Below the pieces are notes generated by a model. The model was not told the DNA's origin. It saw only the letters and a list, made by a program, of their open reading frames with translations, and searched no databases. From Desulfuromonadales bacterium (GTDB taxonomy: Bacteria; Desulfobacterota; Desulfuromonadia; Desulfuromonadales; BM103), in contig JACZKE010000035.1 of the NCBI GenBank assembly GCA_014860225.1, positions 62,001-126,000 of the forward strand: 64,000 nucleotides of DNA, given 5' to 3'. Both the position numbers and the translations under genes were made by a program. This document shows positions 38,521 through 48,570 of the stretch, one piece after another; the first letter of the stretch is position 1, and each line of letters begins with the position of its first letter.

Positions 38521-40355
38521 CAGAAACACATCACGACAGATTCATACCGTGCAGCCGGGCGGACATGACACAACGAGGTTGGGACGAACTTGATGTGCTC
38601 TTCGTCAGCGGCGATGCCTATATCGATCATCCTGCCTTCGGCACACCGCTTCTGGCCCGCCTGCTCGAGGCCGAAGGTTTCCGGGTCGGCATTCTCGCCC
38701 AACCGGACTGGCGCAATGCGGAAGCCTTTAAAGTCATGGGACGCCCGCGTCTGTTTGCCGCCATCTCTGCCGGCGCCATGGATTCAATGGTCAACCACTA
38801 CACCGCAGCCAAAAAGGTGCGCAATGACGATGCCTACACGCCGGGTGGTCGTGCCGGGTTCCGGCCAAACCGGGCGGTCATCGCTTACACCGCAGCCGTC
38901 AAGGGCGCCTTCAAGGGTCTGCCAACGGTGATCGGCGGCATCGAAGCCAGCTTGCGGCGACTCGCCCACTACGATTACTGGGACAACAAGGTCAGACGTT
39001 CGGTGCTGGTCGACAGCAAGGCGGATCTGCTGCTGTTCGGCATGGCCGAATCGACGCTCTCAGCGCTTGCCGCGCGGATGAATGCAGGAGAACCAATCGA
39101 GCGTATCACCGATCTGTGCGGATCTGCTTATATGGCCACAGGCTGTCCGGACGATGCTGTCGAGCTACCCTCGTACGAAGAGGTTTCCAGCAGTACCGAC
39201 GCTTACAACCATGCCTTCAAGCTGGCCTCAGAGCAGAAAAACCCTTTCAGCGGCAAGGCCTTGTTCCAGCCCCACGGCAAACGCCAGGTCGTGGTGAACC
39301 CGCCGGCCATGCCGCTCACGGAAGCACAGCTCGACCGTATCTACGCCCTGCCCTTCACAAAGCTGCCGCACCCATCGTACCGCGAACCGATCCCGGCCTA
39401 TGCACAGATCAAATTTTCCATCACCAGTCACCGCGGTTGCTGTGGCGGCTGTGCCTTCTGCGCGATCACCCATCATCAGGGTAAAACCATCCAGTCGCGT
39501 TCCGCAAAATCGTTATCGGATGAACTTGATCGTTTGAGTCGGCACCCGGACTTTCGCGGTACAGTAACCGACGTCGGCGGACCAACTGCGAACATGTACG
39601 GCCTGCGCTGCCGCGACCCGCAGGCGCAGACCGCCTGTCGCCGCGAGAGTTGTCTCTACCCGCAGATCTGCAGGCATCTCGACACCAGCGACGACCGCGC
39701 CGTGGCTCTGTTGCGCAGACTGCGCAGCCATCCAGCCATCAAGCACCTGTTCGTCGCCTCGGGAATCCGCTTCGACCTGCTCAACCGGCAACCGGACTAT
39801 TTTGCGGACCTGATCGAGCATCACGTCGGTGGTCTGCTCAAAGTAGCCCCCGAATCGAGCAGTCCGAAGGTCACAAAAATTATGCGCAAACCGGGACCGC
39901 AGGTTTTTGAGCAGTTTCTGCAGCGTTTCCGCGATCAGAGTCTCAAGCTGGGGAAAAAACAGGCGATCGTTCCCTACTTCATCAGCTCTCACCCGGGCTG
40001 CACTCTCAACGACATGATCGACGTCGCCCTCTTCCTGCAAGAGAACAACTTGCGCGTGGAGCAGGTTCAGGAATTCACCCCGACCCCGGGCAGCCTGGCT
40101 ACTTGCATCTACCATACCGGTCGTGATCCTTTCAGCGGAGACGTGATTCACGTACCGCTCAATGCGATTGAGCGGCGCCTGCAGAAGTCCCTGCTGCTCT
40201 GGCATCTACCGGAAAGCCGCAAAGATGTGACCGAGGCGCTCAGGCAGTGCGGTCGAGAAGAATTAACCGAAAGGCTGACAACGAATCACGACCTGTCCAT
40301 TGACAAGTCATTCAGGCCTTCCGCGCGGCTGAAAAAACGCACCAGGAAGAGATAA
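38517..40355 (+). CDS. YgiQ family radical SAM protein
   Basis: DVLFVSGDAYIDHPAFGTPLLARLLEAEGF; SHRGCCGGCAFCAITHHQGK; start TTG 38517 or ATG 38565. Confidence 0.93.
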   Translation: MTETHHDRFIPCSRADMTQRGWDELDVLFVSGDAYIDHPAFGTPLLARLLEAEGFRVGILAQPDWRNAEAFKVMGRPRLFAAISAGAMDSMVNHYTAAKKVRNDDAYTPGGRAGFRPNRAVIAYTAAVKGAFKGLPTVIGGIEASLRRLAHYDYWDNKVRRSVLVDSKADLLLFGMAESTLSALAARMNAGEPIERITDLCGSAYMATGCPDDAVELPSYEEVSSSTDAYNHAFKLASEQKNPFSGKALFQPHGKRQVVVNPPAMPLTEAQLDRIYALPFTKLPHPSYREPIPAYAQIKFSITSHRGCCGGCAFCAITHHQGKTIQSRSAKSLSDELDRLSRHPDFRGTVTDVGGPTANMYGLRCRDPQAQTACRRESCLYPQICRHLDTSDDRAVALLRRLRSHPAIKHLFVASGIRFDLLNRQPDYFADLIEHHVGGLLKVAPESSSPKVTKIMRKPGPQVFEQFLQRFRDQSLKLGKKQAIVPYFISSHPGCTLNDMIDVALFLQENNLRVEQVQEFTPTPGSLATCIYHTGRDPFSGDVIHVPLNAIERRLQKSLLLWHLPESRKDVTEALRQCGREELTERLTTNHDLSIDKSFRPSARLKKRTRKR

Positions 40356-40450
40356 ACACGGGAAAGGCTCCGCACTGATAACGTTGGCTTTTCATATCTT
40401 TCGTGCTGGTGTTTTATATTAACCAGAGATCAAAACAAAGAAGGTTCATT

Positions 40451-41107
40451 ATGGAACGTCTGCTTGATGAGATCGAAGTCAGGGTCCTCGGCTGCCTGGT
40501 CGAAAAAGATTTGGCGACACCTGAGTACTATCCGCTGACCCTCAATGCCCTGACCAACGCCTGCAACCAGAAATCGAATCGCGAACCGGTTATGCTGCTG
40601 GACGACACCGACGTGGTCCGGGCGCTTGACAGCCTCCGTCAGAAACAAATGGCCCACCAGTCAGCAGAAGGCGTGCGCGCGGCCAAATACTGCCATAACC
40701 TGGAAGGACTGTTGCGGCTGGACCCCGAGGAATTGGCGATCCTTGCAGAGCTGCTGTTGCGTGGTCCGCAAACGGTTGGTGAACTGCGCAACCGTGCCGA
40801 ACGCATGTGCCCGATCGGTGAATTGGCCGCAGTGGAAGAATTGCTGCAAAACCTGATGACAAGGGACGATCCATTGGTAATGCGCATGCCTCGCCAGCCG
40901 GGACGCAAGGAACATCGTTTTGCGCACCTGATGGCCGGCACACCGCAGATCGATGAAGCCTCTGCTTTGCCGGCCGAACCGGCCAGACTTCAGGTTACGG
41001 CTGAGAATGATCGGATTACAAAACTTGAGAATCAGGTAGCCGCACTCCGGGCCGAGCTGGATGAGGTGCACAGTCAGCTGAAAGCATTTCAGGCGCAGTT
41101 CGAGTGA
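40451..41107 (+). CDS. YceH/DUF480 family protein
   Basis: VRVLGCLVEKDLATPEYYPLTLNALTNACNQKSNREPVM. Confidence 0.93.
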   Translation: MERLLDEIEVRVLGCLVEKDLATPEYYPLTLNALTNACNQKSNREPVMLLDDTDVVRALDSLRQKQMAHQSAEGVRAAKYCHNLEGLLRLDPEELAILAELLLRGPQTVGELRNRAERMCPIGELAAVEELLQNLMTRDDPLVMRMPRQPGRKEHRFAHLMAGTPQIDEASALPAEPARLQVTAENDRITKLENQVAALRAELDEVHSQLKAFQAQFE

Positions 41108-42864
41108 ACCGCTTGCAACCGACAAGCAACAACATGCCCGCACTCGCCGTTCTATACGACCCGAAAGCTGGACACTGGCTGCGCTTCAGCGAACCCCTTG
41201 AAGAGATTGAAGTCCACGATCCGGACAAGGTTCTTCCGACTCTGGAGTACATTGAGCAACGTGTGGAAAAAGCAGGGCTGTTTGCTGCCGGCTTTATCAG
41301 CTATGAAGCGGCCCCGGCATTTGATGCGGCCTTGCAAACCCATGCCTCTGGCGAGTTTCCGCTGCTGCGTTTCAGTCTCTTTGTCAAGGTAGAGCGGATC
41401 GACCTGCCGATGCCTGTCGGGCACACCGCCCCCACGGACTGGAGGTCGGAACAAACTGAGGCCGAATTTTCCAGAAAAGTCGATAACATCCGCGCGGCCA
41501 TTGCCCGTGGAGAAACTTATCAGGTCAATCTGACCTTCCCACTTTCCAGCGAGTTCTCACAGGACCCCTGGCCATTTTTTTTACAGCTGGTTCACGGCCA
41601 GCAGGCCGGAGGTGCCGGCTACCTGCAAACCGGCCGTTGGGCGATCTGTTCCGCTTCTCCGGAACTCTTCTTCAGCAGGGACGGTGATCAGCTGAGGATG
41701 CGTCCCATGAAAGGGACTGCACCACGTGGCCGCACTCTTGCAGAGGATCTTCACCTAGCAGAAGATCTGCAGAAATCCGAAAAAAACCGCGCCGAAAACA
41801 TCATGATTCTCGATATGGTGCGCAACGATCTGGGACGACTGGCACCGCCCGGCAGGGTTCAGGTTGAAGCAATCTGCACCCTGGAAAAATACCCGTCTGT
41901 CTGGCAGCTGACTTCGACGGTTACAGCTCACAGCAAAGCATCCCTGGCGAACATCTTTCAGGCGCTCTTCCCTTGTGCTTCGATCACCGGCGCTCCCAAG
42001 GTCAAGACCATGCAGATCATAACCGCTGCCGAAACCAGACCGCGCCGGATCTACACCGGCACCTTCGGCTGGCTTGCACCGGGTCGCCAGGCTCACTTCA
42101 ATGTCGCCATCCGTACCGTGCTGGTTGATCAGCTGCACAAGTGCGCCACCTATGGCGTCGGTGCCGGGATCACCTGGGATTCGGACAGCGCCGACGAGTA
42201 CCGTGAGTGTCTCGACAAAGCCGCGGTGCTGTCACGGCCAGCTGTTGACTTCGCCTTGATCGAAACCTTGCGCTGGACGCCCAACAAAGGTTACTTTCTC
42301 CTGCCAGAGCATATGTCGCGGCTGCTGGCCTCGGCAGAATATTTCGACATTGCCTGCTGTGGTGAGCACGTTAACGACTATCTGCAGGCTCTGACGGGGG
42401 GCTTCCCGGCAACACCTCAAAGGGTTCGATTCCTCCTGCACAATGACGGTCGCATGGATTCAACCTTCGCGACGATTGATCCTGCCCTGTCGACACCATT
42501 GAAGATATGCCTGGCACGACAACCCGTTGACTCGCATAATGCACGGCTCTATCATAAGACTTCGCAGCGCCGGGTGTATGAAATCCGTCTTGCTGAAGCC
42601 GATGGGGTTGATGAAGTTGTTCTCTGGAATGAACGCGGTGAAGTGACCGAATGCTGTACGGCAAATCTGGTTGTACTTATGTCCGGGAAGCTTGTAACAC
42701 CGCCCGTAAACAGCGGGCTTTTAGCGGGAACATATCGTGATTTCCTGTTAAAACGCGGCATCCTGACCGAGCAGGTCCTGACACCTGACGATCTGCTTAA
42801 CACGTCTCGCATCTTTTTGATCAATGCTGTCCGCAAGTGGCGGCGGGCAGTGTTTTGTCAGTAA
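41104..42864 (+). CDS. pabB: bifunctional aminodeoxychorismate synthase component I / 4-amino-4-deoxychorismate lyase fusion
   Basis: PabB motifs GTAPRGRTLAED, ENIMILDMVRNDLGR, SITGAPKVKTMQII; C-terminal PabC-like ALIETLRWTPNKGYFLLPEHMSRL...DEVVLWNERGEVTECCTANL. Confidence 0.93.
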   Translation: MNRLQPTSNNMPALAVLYDPKAGHWLRFSEPLEEIEVHDPDKVLPTLEYIEQRVEKAGLFAAGFISYEAAPAFDAALQTHASGEFPLLRFSLFVKVERIDLPMPVGHTAPTDWRSEQTEAEFSRKVDNIRAAIARGETYQVNLTFPLSSEFSQDPWPFFLQLVHGQQAGGAGYLQTGRWAICSASPELFFSRDGDQLRMRPMKGTAPRGRTLAEDLHLAEDLQKSEKNRAENIMILDMVRNDLGRLAPPGRVQVEAICTLEKYPSVWQLTSTVTAHSKASLANIFQALFPCASITGAPKVKTMQIITAAETRPRRIYTGTFGWLAPGRQAHFNVAIRTVLVDQLHKCATYGVGAGITWDSDSADEYRECLDKAAVLSRPAVDFALIETLRWTPNKGYFLLPEHMSRLLASAEYFDIACCGEHVNDYLQALTGGFPATPQRVRFLLHNDGRMDSTFATIDPALSTPLKICLARQPVDSHNARLYHKTSQRRVYEIRLAEADGVDEVVLWNERGEVTECCTANLVVLMSGKLVTPPVNSGLLAGTYRDFLLKRGILTEQVLTPDDLLNTSRIFLINAVRKWRRAVFCQ

Positions 42865-42873
42865 CGGCATAAA

Positions 42874-42908
42874 CAAGAAAAACAGGCCCCGCAGAAACCT
42901 GCGGAGCC
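42874..42908 (-). terminator. terminator of the cold-shock gene
   Basis: ggccccgcag-aaac-ctgcggagcc; T-run on the minus strand. Confidence 0.8.
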
Positions 42909-42934
42909 CATTTCGATATATTGGTTAAGTAACT

Positions 42935-43135
42935 TCAGGCTTTCCTTACATTGGAAGCCTGGAGACCTTTAGGTCCGTTCTCAATGTCAAAAACGACGCG
43001 CTCGCCCTCAGCCAGTGATTTGAAACCGTCCCCCTGAATGGTAGAAAAGTGTACAAAAACATCCGGTCCGTCATCCTGAGAAATAAACCCGAACCCCTTC
43101 GCATCATTGAACCATTTCACTGTTCCCTCAGCCAT
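42935..43135 (-). CDS. cold-shock protein (CspA family)
   Basis: [33 protein letters not shown]; start at 43135. Confidence 0.97.
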   Translation of the reverse strand: MAEGTVKWFNDAKGFGFISQDDGPDVFVHFSTIQGDGFKSLAEGERVVFDIENGPKGLQASNVRKA

Positions 43136-43459
43136 TTCTACTACTCCTTCTTTCTGCTCATTCTTTTGAGCCTTGTTTGGTTGTGCCAAAAAATACAGCC
43201 TGAAAACAAGAATACCGCACGGACCCTCTTGTCTATGCGGTGCGACGTCGTGCTTACATGTCTATCATGCTTTACCAGCCTTTTTATCAGACACAAACTT
43301 CTAAGCGATTTTGTTATTAAACCAATTACACGGTCAAATGCAAGGGTTAATAACACCAACCATGAGAAATCTCTGATAAAGTCGTACCAACAAATATTTA
43401 CATTTTTTGGCTGTTTACGTTACTCAAGTTGAGAAGTGCATGGGAAAAACCGAATCGCC

Positions 43460-44194
43460 ATGAACAAAACTCAGAGAGTCCGATTTTTGAATCAACACGA
43501 TCAGTTTGAGAAATTCAGCCGTATGTGGCGAACACAATACTGTGCATCAGGCAAGACGATCTATTGCCGCGAAAACTGCGGCGGCTGCTGTCAACTGGCT
43601 GTGCATGCGACCTATCCTGAAGCCGTTGCTGTTGCAGAGGCCTTGACTGAATCACTGTCAAAGAGACTTTCAGGCTACATTGAACGCTTAAAAACCGCCC
43701 TGCCGGAATTGACCGATGTGAAGAGCTATCTCAAAGAACATCGCCAGGCAATCGGCCCTTGTCCGTTCCTGGACTCACGCGGATCTTGCTTGATTTACGC
43801 TATACGACCACTCTCTTGTCGAGCCTTGTTATCGACACGCCCGGCAGCGTGGTGTACAGTCGACTTTGCAAAACTGGACAACTGGGATAAGCAGGCCTAT
43901 GAAAGCGGCCTTGACCATCAGGTCGTTGCCTGGCCGACACATTATGTTGCTGCGACCCGGGACTTCGCGAGGACACTGGAAAAAACGCTGCTCGAATCGA
44001 TGCAGAGGGAACAGGGCTGGTCACTGTCAGGCAACTTTGCCGTAATGGTCTGGATTGAGAAGAACAACCGATTGGGCAGACGCAATAACGCAACGATACA
44101 ACAGGTTCGCGACATCCTGGCTGCCAGCGAACTCAACAACCCACTGCTGCTGAATTTCACCGACGGCAGCCAGAAGATGTCGGACTATCCATGA
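43460..44194 (+). CDS. YkgJ-family cysteine cluster protein
   Basis: IYCRENCGGCCQLAV...GPCPFLDSRGSCLIYAIRPLSCR; last codons overlap a family-2 repeat. Confidence 0.82.
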   Translation: MNKTQRVRFLNQHDQFEKFSRMWRTQYCASGKTIYCRENCGGCCQLAVHATYPEAVAVAEALTESLSKRLSGYIERLKTALPELTDVKSYLKEHRQAIGPCPFLDSRGSCLIYAIRPLSCRALLSTRPAAWCTVDFAKLDNWDKQAYESGLDHQVVAWPTHYVAATRDFARTLEKTLLESMQREQGWSLSGNFAVMVWIEKNNRLGRRNNATIQQVRDILAASELNNPLLLNFTDGSQKMSDYP

Positions 44195-44212
44195 ACAGGC
44201 TGCAAATTCAGC
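44172..44212 (+). repeat. family-2 repeat overlapping the 3' end of the YkgJ-family gene
   Basis: agaagatgtcggactatccatgaacaggctgc. Confidence 0.75.
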
Positions 44213-44304
44213 GGCTTGACCCGGATTGCAATTTTTCGCTTATGCCCGTATAGTCCGGCAACCTCCGCGAACGCAACGCTGGCAGAATAACTATCGAGGA
44301 AGAC

Positions 44305-44751
44305 ATGTTCGAACTTCATCCACGCCTGGCAGAAGACACACTGGCTGTCGGCGATTTCCCGCTCTGTCGCCTGCTGCTGATGAACGACGCCAGCTACCCC
44401 TGGTTCATACTGGTCCCGCGCCGTGCAGAGATCCGTGAAATTTTCGAGCTTGCGCGCCATGACCAGCAACAACTTCTTGATGAATCGTCACAGCTATCGC
44501 AGGTGCTGAACAAGGTTTTTCATGCCGACAAACTGAACATTGCCGCCCTGGGGAATATGGTCCCACAGCTGCACATCCATCATATCGTCCGTTATCAGAC
44601 AGATCAGGCGTGGCCGAATCCCGTCTGGGGTCTGTTCCCTGCTCAACCTTATACCGAGAGAGTCCGCCAGGAAACCTGTGCCGGTCTTCTCGATCATCTG
44701 ATTGACTTTATCCCCGACAAAAACTGTATTGTGGCTCCCGGAATCTGCTGA
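44305..44751 (+). CDS. HIT-family protein
   Basis: DASYPWFILVPRR..., VPQLHIHHIVRYQTD (HxHxH). Confidence 0.9.
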   Translation: MFELHPRLAEDTLAVGDFPLCRLLLMNDASYPWFILVPRRAEIREIFELARHDQQQLLDESSQLSQVLNKVFHADKLNIAALGNMVPQLHIHHIVRYQTDQAWPNPVWGLFPAQPYTERVRQETCAGLLDHLIDFIPDKNCIVAPGIC

Positions 44752-44779
44752 ACAATCACCCTTCTCAAAGCAAGCATCC

Positions 44780-45343
44780 ATGAACATTGCTGATCCGAAA
44801 TATCTTGAGCACTTGCGAGACCTGCCCTCCGGTTATCTGCTCGATCTGCTCGCCGACAACGAGGACATCGACAAGGAATCGTTTTACTGGGTACTGCAGG
44901 AACGTGGCCTGACGCGAGAAGAACTTGACCAGAAACTGCAGCGCAGACGTAATTCAAACTGGCCACGGCCGTATAGGCTATGGACTGCAGCACGCTGGCT
45001 GACACTTTTTAACACCCTGGTCGTGACTTACTTCAACAGCACCAGTCTCTATCAACTGCTGCACAGTGACCACCCCTTCAGGGGCCCGCTGCTTTTCCTT
45101 TCGGTCGGCTGTATCCTGTGCGGATTTGTGGTCGGCTTCAAACTGACGACCCACCTTTATCAGGGAGACAGATCAATCCTTTACTGCGGATTTCCGGTCC
45201 CGGTAGGGTTCGTAGATTTACAGACAGGTCAGGAAATTCTTATAGGTAAAACCCCTATGATTTTACGCATGGCCGTGAACGCCCTGGTCGGTGTCAACCT
45301 CACTCTCTTCCCGCTTATCTTCATCTATATCATGATGGATTAA
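44780..45343 (+). CDS. hypothetical membrane protein
   Basis: MNIADPKYLEHLRDLPSGYLLDLLADNEDID...; two to three TM segments. Confidence 0.65.
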   Translation: MNIADPKYLEHLRDLPSGYLLDLLADNEDIDKESFYWVLQERGLTREELDQKLQRRRNSNWPRPYRLWTAARWLTLFNTLVVTYFNSTSLYQLLHSDHPFRGPLLFLSVGCILCGFVVGFKLTTHLYQGDRSILYCGFPVPVGFVDLQTGQEILIGKTPMILRMAVNALVGVNLTLFPLIFIYIMMD

Positions 45344-45352
45344 TTCGTGCCC

Positions 45353-45415
45353 GTCCGAAAACTCCAGACAACACAGGCACAGTATTCATCCGGAAAAGGG
45401 TCGTTACCGGACATT
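45353..45415 (+). repeat. family-1 head-only relative
   Basis: ccgaaaactccagacaacacaggcacagtattcatccgga. Confidence 0.6.
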
Positions 45416-45510
45416 TCGTCATCTAAAGTTCTTCCCGGGAAAATGCAACCAGGCCCCAAACAGTTGACAGTGCCACGACGAGCAGGTAATACATGATGCA
45501 CTCGCAAAAC

Positions 45511-45651
45511 TCATGGGATGGCTAAGCAAAAATTTCATCCTACAAGGCTTGGTGTTTTTTCAGGGGCGAAGGCATACATATGGTATGTCGAGGTCCTGAA
45601 AAAACGCCGTAACGCCGTAGGGTGGACTTTTTGCGACGCCATCATACATGA
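45511..45651. repeat. family-4 long imperfect palindrome (hairpin element)
   Basis: tcatg-ggatggctaagcaaaaatttcatcctac...gttttttcag...catacatatggtatg...ctgaaaaaac...gtagggtggactttttgcgacgccatcatacatga; arms pair around ~45580. Confidence 0.75.
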
Positions 45652-45682
45652 CTTTTACAAATTCCCCGGGAGGTTAACAACT

Positions 45683-46063
45683 GTGATTAAGATTAATTTT
45701 GACAAGATGGGCGGCCTGATTCCCGCGATTATTCAGGACCATGAAAATGGTGAAGTACTGATGGTTGCTTTTATGGACGAGAAAACACTGGCCAACACGC
45801 TGCGCGATGGCAAGACCTGGTTTTACAGCCGCACCCGCAACAAGTACTGGATGAAAGGCGAGGAATCTGGCAACACCCAGGACGTCGTCGAAGTTCTCAC
45901 TGACTGCGATGCGGACACTGTTGTAATCAAGGTCAAGCAGAATGGCCCGGCTGCGTGCCATACCGGCAACCGCAGCTGTTTTTACGTGCGTTGGGAAGAC
46001 GGCCAGTGGGTTGAACATTCCAACCCCCTCTTTGATCCTGAGGAAGTCTACAAAAAGAAGTAA
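45683..46063 (+). CDS. hisI: phosphoribosyl-AMP cyclohydrolase
   Basis: [43 protein letters not shown] start at 45683 after gggaggt. Confidence 0.95.
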   Translation: MIKINFDKMGGLIPAIIQDHENGEVLMVAFMDEKTLANTLRDGKTWFYSRTRNKYWMKGEESGNTQDVVEVLTDCDADTVVIKVKQNGPAACHTGNRSCFYVRWEDGQWVEHSNPLFDPEEVYKKK

Positions 46064-46069
46064 TTTTTT

Positions 46070-46155
46070 GCCACTGAGGCAGAAAGACGCTGAGTCAAAA
46101 CAAAGCCCATGGATATGCATTAAGGGTTTTCTCCGTACCTCTGTGTCTCCGTGGC
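46070..46155. repeat. family-3 repeat (GCCACtGAGGCAgAaAGAC...CTGTGTCTCCGTGGC)
   Basis: Imperfect inverted repeat in hisI-hisG spacer. Confidence 0.7.
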
Positions 46156-46179
46156 CATAGCCCTTACTGAGGTTTATTC

Positions 46180-47055
46180 ATGGCAAACGAACTGAAACTC
46201 GGACTTCCAAAAGGAAGTCTCGAAGAGGCAACCATAGAACTCTTTGCAAAGGCCGGCTGGAAGATCAAAACATCTTCGCGCAGCTACTTTCCCTCCAGCG
46301 ATGACGATGAGCTGAAATGCAGCCTGCTGCGTCCCCAGGAAATGGCCAAGGTTCTTGAGCGCGGCAAGCTTGATGTCGGCATCGCCGGGCGCGACTGGGT
46401 CAGGGAAAATGATTCAGACGTCATCGAAGTCGGAGAGATGGTTTACTCCAAGGTTTCGCGACGACCGGCGCGTTGGGTGCTGGTGGTCGGGCCAGACTCC
46501 AAGGTTGAAAAACCGGAAGATCTTGCAGGCGCCACCATCTCAACTGAACTGGTCGGATTCACCAAACGCTTCTTTGCCGAGCGCAACATTCCGGTCGAAG
46601 TCGAATTCTCCTGGGGTGCGACCGAAGCAAAAATCCTCAAGGGCCTGTGTGACGCCATTGTCGAGGTCACGGAAACCGGCTCAACAATCAAGGCCAACAA
46701 TCTGCGGATCGTCTGTGAACTGATGGAATCAGTCCCTGTGCTGATTGCCAACAAGGATGCCTGGGCAGATCCATGGAAACGTGCCAAGATTGAACGTATC
46801 TATACAATGCTGCAGTCTGCTCTACGTGCAGAGGGAATGGTCGGCCTGAAGATGAATGCACCAGGAGACAAGATTGAAGAAATCATCAAGCTCCTGCCGA
46901 GCCTCAACCGCCCTACGATTGCACATCTTTACAAATCTGACTGGGTTTCAATTGAGACGATTATGCCGGAAGCAGAGGTACGCAAGATCGTTCCTGAACT
47001 GATGAATCAGGGAGCTGAAGGGATTGTTGAGTACCCGCTCAACAAAATCATCTGA
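46180..47055 (+). CDS. hisG: ATP phosphoribosyltransferase, long (HisZ-independent) form
   Basis: [57 protein letters not shown]-terminal regulatory domain present. Confidence 0.95.
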   Translation: MANELKLGLPKGSLEEATIELFAKAGWKIKTSSRSYFPSSDDDELKCSLLRPQEMAKVLERGKLDVGIAGRDWVRENDSDVIEVGEMVYSKVSRRPARWVLVVGPDSKVEKPEDLAGATISTELVGFTKRFFAERNIPVEVEFSWGATEAKILKGLCDAIVEVTETGSTIKANNLRIVCELMESVPVLIANKDAWADPWKRAKIERIYTMLQSALRAEGMVGLKMNAPGDKIEEIIKLLPSLNRPTIAHLYKSDWVSIETIMPEAEVRKIVPELMNQGAEGIVEYPLNKII

Positions 47056-47194
47056 TTCGTGTTTCAAAAAAAGGCGGCAAATCGATTTTTACGTATTTGA
47101 TCACTATTATTTTGAGATGATTTTGAGAACCTTGCTGTATGATTCATTATCTTCTGGGGCTTTCAACAAGTACGGCTGTAAAGAGGTACAAACC

Positions 47195-47389
47195 ATGACG
47201 ATCCAGGTGGAATTGACAGACGGAACCCGCTGCAGGGTGGTCCCGAAAGGACTGGACCTGCTGCTGCGCCAAAACCTGGTGAAACGCTTTCGCCGTTCTG
47301 CCGGTTGGGTGGTCGTTGGCAAGGATCAGATTCGCCATTCGAACCGAGTTGTCGGCTATGATGGCCAGGAGCGCAGAACGGCATCCTGA
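47195..47389 (+). CDS. GSU3473-family small protein
   Basis: MTIQVELTDGTRCRVVPKGLDLLLRQNLVKRFRRSAGWVVVGKDQIRH; start 47195. Confidence 0.75.
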   Translation: MTIQVELTDGTRCRVVPKGLDLLLRQNLVKRFRRSAGWVVVGKDQIRHSNRVVGYDGQERRTAS

Positions 47390-47427
47390 TATTTTTTAAT
47401 AACTCCTTATCACTTCTCAAAAGGATG

Positions 47428-47458
47428 CGGGCGCATTGTTCAATGCGCCCGTATTTTT
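47428..47458 (+). terminator. intrinsic terminator
   Basis: CGGGCGCATTG-tt-CAATGCGCCCG then tatttttta. Confidence 0.9.
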
Positions 47459-47551
47459 TAACCGGTCTTCGACAAAGCACCGACAATTCCTCCTTGCAGT
47501 ATTAACATATCATGATTAAACTACATCAACCTCAAAGGAGACAGAGTCGAC

Positions 47552-48505
47552 TTGCCCAAAAACCTTTCACAAAGATCATCTTTTCAGTTGTTTCTATGGG
47601 GATTACTTCTGATCCCTTCTGCTATTATAGCAGAAGCGGTTCTCACTGCAGTTCTCTTCGACGAAGGGAGCATAAGAGAGCAATTGTTCTCACCCTCTAA
47701 TCACGCGTTATCCCTTCGCATTCTTTTCAGCATTTTCATCATTGCATCTATCTATCTGGGCATGCACTATTTGGCAAACATTGCCAAGAAGGAAGGCCTC
47801 CTGCAGCAAAGCAACAAAGACCTGCAGATGGTCAGGCAGGACCTGGAAGAATTTCATGACGATATGTTGCGACAATTACGCAACACTTCAGCGCAACTGA
47901 CAACCTCCGTCGACATGCTCAAAACTCAGTGCGATCAGGATGTTGGCGAAAAAACCCGATTCTTCCTGGAAAATGTTCGCAGCACCAGCGCCAGGCTGAA
48001 TGAACTGCTTGAGATCAGTCTGGTGCTTACCGAACTTCCCTCCGGTGAACCACAGCGTGCACTTGTCAAACTCGACCAACTGGCCCTTGATATAGGCGAA
48101 GAGTTAAAAAGCAATCAACCCGACAGACAGATCGAATTCAAGATTCAACCCTGGATAACCGCTTGGTGCGATCAAAAGATGCTGCGTCGGGTTATTTACA
48201 ATTTATTCTGCAATGCCATGGACTTCATCCCTCAGTCTCGCAAGGGACAAATCGAACTCGGCATGTTTCACAGAAACGGCCAGAAAGTCTTTTTTGTCCG
48301 CGACAACGGTACAGGGTTCAGCGCCGCACAGGCAAATCGGCTCTTCGATGCATTTCGAGACAGTTCACAAGATTCAGACCTGCCCAAAGACAGCATCAGG
48401 CTGGCAAGCGCCAGGCGCATCATCCGCAGACACGGAGGACGAATCTGGGCAGAAGGGATTCAAGACGCTGGTGGAACGATTTATTTTACCTGTGATGAGA
48501 ACTGA
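47552..48505 (+). CDS. membrane histidine kinase-like protein with degenerate H-box
   Basis: Two TM segments; NLFCNAMDFIP N-box; VRDNGTGFSAAQ G1; ARRIIRRHGGRIWAEG; H region EFHDDMLRQLRNTS. Confidence 0.75.
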   Translation: MPKNLSQRSSFQLFLWGLLLIPSAIIAEAVLTAVLFDEGSIREQLFSPSNHALSLRILFSIFIIASIYLGMHYLANIAKKEGLLQQSNKDLQMVRQDLEEFHDDMLRQLRNTSAQLTTSVDMLKTQCDQDVGEKTRFFLENVRSTSARLNELLEISLVLTELPSGEPQRALVKLDQLALDIGEELKSNQPDRQIEFKIQPWITAWCDQKMLRRVIYNLFCNAMDFIPQSRKGQIELGMFHRNGQKVFFVRDNGTGFSAAQANRLFDAFRDSSQDSDLPKDSIRLASARRIIRRHGGRIWAEGIQDAGGTIYFTCDEN

Positions 48506-48570
48506 CAACGACCTCTGGACAGATGTGCCGCTCAAAGGATATCCTCCGACCATCGATCATTAGCCATTCC

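Noticed and set aside
39513-40205. 230-aa minus ORF inside ygiQ
   Set aside because: Antisense shadow of a conserved radical SAM gene
45518-45682. N-terminal extension of hisI in the ORF track
   Set aside because: Lies within the long palindrome; HisI homology starts near [11 protein letters not shown]
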